DNA of 64,000 nt from Aspidiotus rigidus (taxonomy: Eukaryota > Arthropoda > Insecta > Hemiptera > Diaspididae). How positions within the stretch are numbered: position 1 is the stretch's first letter; every line of letters begins with the position of its first letter. The notes beneath the pieces were generated by a model. It was not told the DNA's origin and made no database searches. It saw only the letters and a list, made by a program, of their open reading frames with translations. The DNA lies in contig JAVHKY010000029.1 of NCBI GenBank assembly GCA_035079385.1, forward strand, positions 2,108,001 through 2,172,000, given 5' to 3'. Of the stretch, positions 57,861 to 64,000 are shown one piece after another. The position numbers were made by a program, and so were the translations under genes.

Positions 57861-60800
57861 TCGGATATTCATGTTCATTTTTAGAAAAGTTTTGAATTCT
57901 CAAAACTAGATCGGAGCTAGTCCTCCCTCCCCAGGGTATCTACAAAAATCAAGAAGTAAAAAGAAGCACTTTTGCAGGACATTTTGGACTTTTTAGCCTA
58001 CCTTCAAAATTATAATGAAAATTTCAATTATACGTTTTGTAACATTGATTTCTGTATGCATCCGTCTCGAAATAAGAATTAAGGACTTGAACGATATTTT
58101 CCGGAAATTTTAGTACTTTTCAGGACTTTCAGTACCTATTTTTAAAATTTATGACTTGAAGGACTTCTCAGCACCTGTAGACACACTGTTCCCTCTCTTC
58201 TTAAGACCATAATTTGCTAAACAGAAGACGGACTTTTCCGACCACATAACCTTTCCCCCCCCCCCTCCCCGCAAAAAAAAATGGTTTTTGGTTGAAAAAG
58301 TTTTGGTACAATAAAAACGATCTACAGAAGATGAATTGAAACACAAAAATTATGCCAATTGTTTAAAACTAACATATTATACGCAATTAAAAATTTCTAA
58401 ACACATGATACTTGAGTGATTTTAAAATTATTTCTAACCTGTGATGTTCTAAACTAAACTCAAGTCGTCAACTCAAAAACGACACTTGATTTTTAAAAAG
58501 ATGTCGCGAGACGTTTTAAATAAGGTTCAGAGATATTGCGCTAAAATGTGCATTTAGACCCGCCTAAACGATACTCAACTGAAGAATTAGGAGTACTTTT
58601 TTAGAATCTTTTTCAAAATTCAAATCAATTATGAAGAAGAGAGACGTAAAAGATGATCTATGATAACAAAACTAGTTCAATCTATAAAAACTTATTCGTT
58701 TAAAAAATAAGTTAATTATTCTACTCCAAAATACGAGTAGAAAGTTGTCAGAACTTCCTATTCAGTCCTTGTCTTTACTTAACCAACTGCACAAAAACCT
58801 CAGCTGAACTCTTGCAGAACGGTACATGCGATGGCCCTCCAGGAGTTAGAAATAGTTGTACGACTGCAGTTTCAAATTTGAAAAAAATGAATTTCGCTCC
58901 ACTGCAACTCCTAGTTTTGTTAACGTGGGCTAATGAAAATACGCCGCAAATCCCAAAGCCACATCAAATTAAAAAACACTAGTATTTATTCAGTTGACGA
59001 GTAGGCCTACACCATTTTCATATTTACAAAAGTAAATTCCAAATAGCTTAACGGTTCTCAGTGACTGATATTGCGAGACAACATTGACGCAACGCCTTCG
59101 GTAAATAATCCAGCCAAAAATGACTATAACTTGCATATGATACTCACTCACTCACTCACGTTACGACACGCTGTCACGACGCTCAAAATCCTAATTTTCG
59201 AAGCAAACGCGCGTTGATTAAATTTTAATCTGGAAAAATTAATTAAACGCACTCGTGGAATGGATTAAATAACTCGCTGAGTAATTGGCAGTCTTCATTT
59301 CAGTGCACTAGAACGACGTCTTAACGCGCAACGTCCTCCTACAAGAAATGAATTAATTAAGGTACCTATGTAAGCTATCATGTATGATATGTATTCAGCT
59401 TCTAAGACAGAGCCGAGTGAAATTAGCGAACCCACAAAGAGTAATCAAGTTTTGATATTTTCCGAAGGCACCACCTGATCAGCACACGGTAATTTTCGAG
59501 TGCATCGCGTTTTTTCCCCCTCTCTGGGAATTTACTAACTCGAAATTTGTCTCTATAAACACGTTAATTGTCTAGCTGTCAAAAAGACCATAAAAGTTAA
59601 TGAATGTTTGAGCAGATTCAAAACAAGTTTTTTTCTTTCCTGCTTCGTTCTCGTGATACTTTTAAACGTTGTACAATATTAGGTTTACCTGCATACGCTA
59701 AGGGGTGTAAAACCTGAGTCGAGTTATTTTGATTCGGCGACGAGTTTAAATCAATCGGTTTAATTCGGTAATTAATACTTGCTTGGTATGGACTTGAGGT
59801 TTTCGTTAAAATGCGGATAACTGTTCTGTGTTGAAGCTGAGATGACCGAGGAGGAGTGAAGCGAAACACGTATACGAATAGAATCAACTGAATCGGAAGA
59901 TTCTCACAGCAGATAAAAAATTCAAGTATGACAGCATTTCATCTTCACTTCCTATAAAGATCGCCTAAATTGAATAAAAGAGTTCGTAGTATAGAATCAG
60001 GGCCAGAACGTAAAATGTAAAACACAATAAGTTCCCATCTATCGAACTTCTTTGAAATACGTTTTGTTATGGAGCGTGCTGACGCCCCGCGGGTGCATAC
60101 GGCTACTATCTATGAGCCTATTCCCTCTTTTTCCACCTTCTTATTCCATGGTATATTTACTCATTTTAATTATACACGTACTCGCGATTTTCGCAGCTAT
60201 CTAACTTTTTTTCTCTCTTTTTTTAGTGAAGAAAAATGTCAGATTAGTTCATTTCTATGCTGTGGGTGGAGCTGTATCTCGTTCCTTCCTTATCAGTGCA
60301 CTCGTCGATAACTCTCCCAGATAGTCCCACATACGTAATTCGATGTCGGTAATATTCCAATACGTCGACGTCGAGCTTCATATAAAGAAAGAGAGAAACT
60401 CAAGAGATGAATGATCTATTAACTAAAATATTCAAATTAGTTTCTCAACGTCGTCTAGCTTTACGAACAAAAATGCACCTATACGCATAGTTCTATTTTT
60501 CCGCTTAAAACGGAAAGTGTAAACGATTCTCTAAAACCGATATGTCGCGGTCTTTCTCGAAAAATATTCTTCTCCGAGGGGTTTCTGCAGTGCGTTTTGT
60601 CTTCGAAAAAAAAAAAAAAACAAAAAACAATATCCCAAAACATACTCCTTCAATGAGTAGGAAGGTGATGTTTAATGCATTATAAATTCTTTCGGCTATA
60701 CAAAAATTGTGTTTTCAATACCACCGACGTATTTTGATAGTCAAATAGAGACCTCAAAAAACTAAAAAAGTGAATGGTTGCTTCTTCATGTTCTACAATC

Positions 60801-61021
60801 TGCAGACTAAGAAAAACAACCTCGACTTAATATTCTTTTTATTATTGTAAATTAATTCTGTGTTTGAGGGATTTCTCATGATTACGAGATATATAATGGT
60901 TGAATAAAAGAAAATACTATCACGGTATTTTACTTTTATTCAAGTATTACTTATGTGAAGATATACTCGTAGAAAAAACGGATGAAACTTTTTGGGAAGA
61001 TGGAAATGAACTGAAATTTCA
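57861..61021. other. Intergenic DNA, no gene recognised
   Basis: AT-rich sequence, no domain-bearing ORF. An A-run lies at 60607-60620. Confidence 0.35.
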
Positions 61022-61654
61022 ATGTTAAATAAAGGACAAAGTTCTGTTCTGAAAATTAGTTCTCCGAATCGTATCATCAGCAGCCAACATTTCCAAAATC
61101 TAGTTACACAAAATTATATCAACGAAGTTTTGGAGACGGGATTGAAGTTCGGGCTACTTCCTCCTGAAAATCGAGAGATCCTGGCTAATGTTGTGGCTGA
61201 TATAACGGTGAAGATCAGACCTGGCGTGAATATCATCCAAGAGCGCGCAGCAGTAGTCTGCAACACCCTCCCCTCCCTCGCATAAGTAATGCTGCTAGTA
61301 ATTTGATTGTGGAAATATAGAGGGCAACCGCCAGGGAGAAGACGTTAATCTTACGAAGGCTGACAAAGGTGGTGCCGTCGTAGTTATGGAGAAGTCTTCC
61401 TACTACGTCTCCAAGGTTTATGACGTATTCATACAGTGCAGGGCTAAGGAAAATGAAGTTAGTAGTAAAGTTATATCATGAGTCCTTTGACAAAGAAAGC
61501 CATCTTGGAACCTAATACTGCTCCCTCCTTCACAGGCTACCTAAGGTACTTAAAATGGATGCCGCTATGCGGCCAGTCGTTTCGTTTGTGTTCTCACCCT
61601 CTTACTCCCTAGCTAAATTTGTACATCGATGGTTTAAATCTCGGGTTGAGTTTT
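61022..61654 (+). pseudogene. Penelope-like element, N-terminal half of ORF
   Basis: The frames in order encode VLETGLKFGLLPPENREILA (~61130), a stop at 61283, LTKADKGGAVVVMEKSSYY (~61350) and LPKVLKMDAAMRPVVSFVFS with PSYSLAKFVHRW (~61540-61640). These are the pre-RT region, the TKADKG motif, and the K..RPIVS motif of Penelope-like reverse transcriptases. Two frame changes and a stop break it. Coding similarity ends exactly where the composite repeat copy B begins (61655). Confidence 0.82.
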
Positions 61655-61880
61655 AGCGGGAAAGCTGCTGTCTCTTTTGTTGGGGGCACTTTCAGGAAAT
61701 TTTCGTCCGCAAGCGCGAGCGACCCGAGGTTGATGACGTCACGAAGAGGGGGAGAGACTTGAAAAAATTTCCACAGTTGAGCTATGTATATATGACAGGC
61801 AGCGCGTTCAAGTTATTACGTCATCATTTTCGGGACTTAGCAAAACTTCAGGCACTAAGCTTTATATGATAGGCGGGTTA
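61655..61880. repeat. Composite repeat copy B with one internal unit
   Basis: Inverted relative to the copy at 1110-1615. It opens with AGCGGGAAAGCTGCT, then CTTTTGTTGGGGGCACTTTC, GGAAATTTTCGTCCGCAAGC, TGACGTCA (61734-61741), one array unit with CATATATAC, and CGCGTTCAAG...CTTCAGGCACTAAG. Both flanks match copy A closely, but only one 45-bp unit separates them. Confidence 0.78.
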
Positions 61881-63630
61881 TAAAAATTTACGCTGTAATC
61901 ACTCATGACTAATAATTTTCGTTTATTGATTTTTTGTTCTTTTCTTTTTCAGGTAAGCTCTGAAGATTGCCAGGTGTAATTGTTTCTCACGAAAAAAAGT
62001 TCTACCGTAAGAAAAATTTCAATTCTTAAATCGTTAAAGTACTATTTCCAAAATATTTTAAGAAATTTTGAAGTGGAATAAATTTTGGTCTACGATGTAC
62101 CAAAAGTTTACTTCGTAGAAAAATTGGATAGATCGATGAAAAGTGCTATATTGAAAAAATTTATCGTCGGCTTCCGCTAACCCAAAATTTGTTTAACCAA
62201 TTTGATTCGTGATTTTCATTTCGATATAATTTACCTCGGCGGTTTTTCGAGTATCATGATCATGAATATATTATATCGTACTACGGATACTTCTTAATTG
62301 CAATTTAAGAAGATTGTCTTCCGGTCCTAGCTTTCTTGACGTTTTTTCCAATTTCGAGTACGTAACTTCGACTGCGTCATGACGTGGAGTTGATAACTAC
62401 AAGTGTATAAATGTGCAGTATGGGTAATTACAAATATTATCCAAGGTGAATATTTTATTCAGTCAAACAATTCTCTTGAAAAGTATATCGCAATGGCCTT
62501 AAGTTCACAAGTGAAACAATAATTCAATATAAAAACGTGTAAATTGAAACCGGTTCTCGGATCTGTTCACAAATCTTTGCCCTGCCGTAGGGATTTAATG
62601 AGTCTTAAATTAGATTTTGTTGGTGCCGAAGTGAATTTTGATCTAATTTCAATTTTGGACAACGAGATAAAATATTTCAAGAAGAATTCATTCGGTTTCC
62701 TCAAATTTATAACTTCTCTCTATTCGCAGTAATTTTTTGTTTGTATCAAAAATTAATTTTAAACATTCCGTAAACAAATACTCGTAATTAATGTAGTTGC
62801 TTTTTCTGAAAGAAAAAGCCGTGAGAAATTTTACTCTTCTAAGATAGTCACGACTATGCTTTTTGTGACTTTACCTCTGTTTTCTCAAGTCTCCCTTTTC
62901 AATATTATCACGATATTCTAAGTTTTATCACGACGTATATTTTTGAGAGAAAAAGTTGATGTAATCTTTGGTAAAAAGCTTCAGTCGAAGGCTTCTGGTG
63001 GTCGAGTGCCTTTTAATATATTTTTTTTTATCGAAGACGAATCGATGCATTTGAGCAATTTTTCTGATAAAAACTGAGTGCGCAATATTTAGCTAAAATT
63101 AGCGAAATTTAGGACAGTAACCTTTCCTTTTCTCGTGACAAAACGTGATTTCACCTTTGCCCTTGGATCCTTCATTACAATCATCTCACTACTGTGGAGG
63201 AGGTTGAAAGCATATGGAATGATTCGAACGTCGCGCTTTTCGCTTATCTTTTTAAACCGCCCGCGCCGCCTAAGCGTGAGAAAACGTTGAATACAACAGC
63301 ACTTTCATAGTAGTTCTTTTAGAGTTAAGTACTATTAAGTTGAAAAAGCGAATCAGGTCATGATTGGAGTTAGGATTTTTGAGCATTAAAAATCGTATTT
63401 TCGAAATTTTTCCACAAACACAAAAAATTCATGAGAAAATTAGTGAAAAATTGAAAGTTTGACATGAGTTGTTCATTGTACATAACTGCAATATGTTTTC
63501 CTGAATTTTTTTGGCTGAATTTCTGTCCTTAGTCGTTGAAAATATATGTATAAGCTGTGAAAACGTCCGTTCTGGTTTTGACATGTTCCATGTCTTTTCT
63601 CTCGCCGGACCCCGATTTTGAAACTCGCGA
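61881..63630. other. Intergenic DNA, no gene seen
   Basis: No coding sequence was recognised. The sequence is AT-rich with no clear repeats. Confidence 0.4.
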
Positions 63631-63900
63631 GTACTCCCCGCGTAATAATAATAATTAATAATAAATAAATAAATAAATAAATAAGTAAATAAATAATTAA
63701 ATAGTTAATATAATTAATAATTAAATAATTAAATAAATAAATAATTAAATAATTAATATAATTAATAATTAGAAAATCTCTACCCCGTGGGTGATTCAGA
63801 AATTCGCGAGTACACCCCGCGTAATAATAATAAATAATTAAAGAATTAAAGAATTAAATAATTGAATAATTAAATAAATAAATAATTAAATAATTAATAT
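63631..63900. repeat. Duplicated ATAA/ATTA microsatellite block
   Basis: ATAATAATAATTAATAATAA and (AATA)n runs follow CGCGAGTACTCCCCGCGTAA (63626-63645). The same leader with one change, CGCGAGTACACCCCGCGTAA, recurs at 63806-63825 before a second such run, so the ~180-bp leader-plus-microsatellite unit is duplicated in tandem. Confidence 0.85.
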
Positions 63901-64000
63901 AATTAATAATTAGAAAATTTTCTAAGTCCCTCTTCCTGTCATATATGGCTGGATAGTCGAAATTTTTCCAAGTCCCCTAGACTTGAATTGTCTCATACCA
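63901..64000. repeat. CCAAGTCC units at window end
   Basis: Two units (TCTAAGTCCCTCTTCCTGTC then ATATATGGCTGG..., and TTTTTCCAAGTCCCC) start just after the microsatellite, and the block continues past the window. Confidence 0.7.

Overview
This window is animal nuclear DNA, most likely from an insect. The protein-coding genes are split by short introns (mostly 66-83 bp) with GT/AG borders, intergenic DNA is AT-rich, and the transposon mix (Penelope-like, I/Jockey-like non-LTR, MULE, hAT-type and palindromic MITEs, tRNA-derived SINE-like pieces) is typical of arthropods. A hemipteran such as a scale insect or mealybug is my guess, but nothing here proves it. I see no bacterial operon, CRISPR array, rRNA or intact tRNA gene.

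All confidently recognised host genes sit in one island, 15.3-26.4 kb. In order: a Popeye-domain cAMP-binding membrane protein (minus), PIG-H of the GPI-GlcNAc transferase (plus, intronless), the ribosome maturation factor TSR1 (minus, 12 exons, all reconstructed), and the G-patch protein GPATCH11 (plus, 5 exons). Popeye/PIG-H and TSR1/GPATCH11 are head-to-head pairs, each sharing about 750 bp of upstream DNA. PIG-H and TSR1 are tail-to-tail with only 28 bp between stop codons. A 95-aa unknown ORF lies antisense inside a TSR1 intron.

The rest (0-15 kb and 26.4-64 kb) is almost gene-free and built of repeats. Two layers stand out. First, a dispersed composite repeat made of 45-bp units (core TTTTTCCAAGTCCC..CTCCTATCATATATAGCTCG) recurs at 1.1-2.1, 11.2-13.6, 40.4, 48.4, 57.5, 61.7 and 63.9 kb. 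Two copies share both flanks but carry seven units versus one, so the array varies in length inside a defined element. Second, two MULE-like transposons (30.85-32.07 kb and 52.33-53.12 kb) have terminal inverted repeats that are themselves minisatellites. The first has a perfect 9-bp target-site duplication and a transposase C-terminal remnant. Other decayed elements are three Penelope-like fragments, two non-LTR fragments, a hAT-type MITE with an 8-bp duplication, and a palindromic MITE family with 4-bp duplications, one copy of which lies in the TSR1/GPATCH11 promoter and another nested in a larger repeat.

The genes do not form a pathway; they are housekeeping genes (GPI anchor synthesis, 40S ribosome maturation, RNA-related G-patch function) plus a muscle/epithelial membrane gene.
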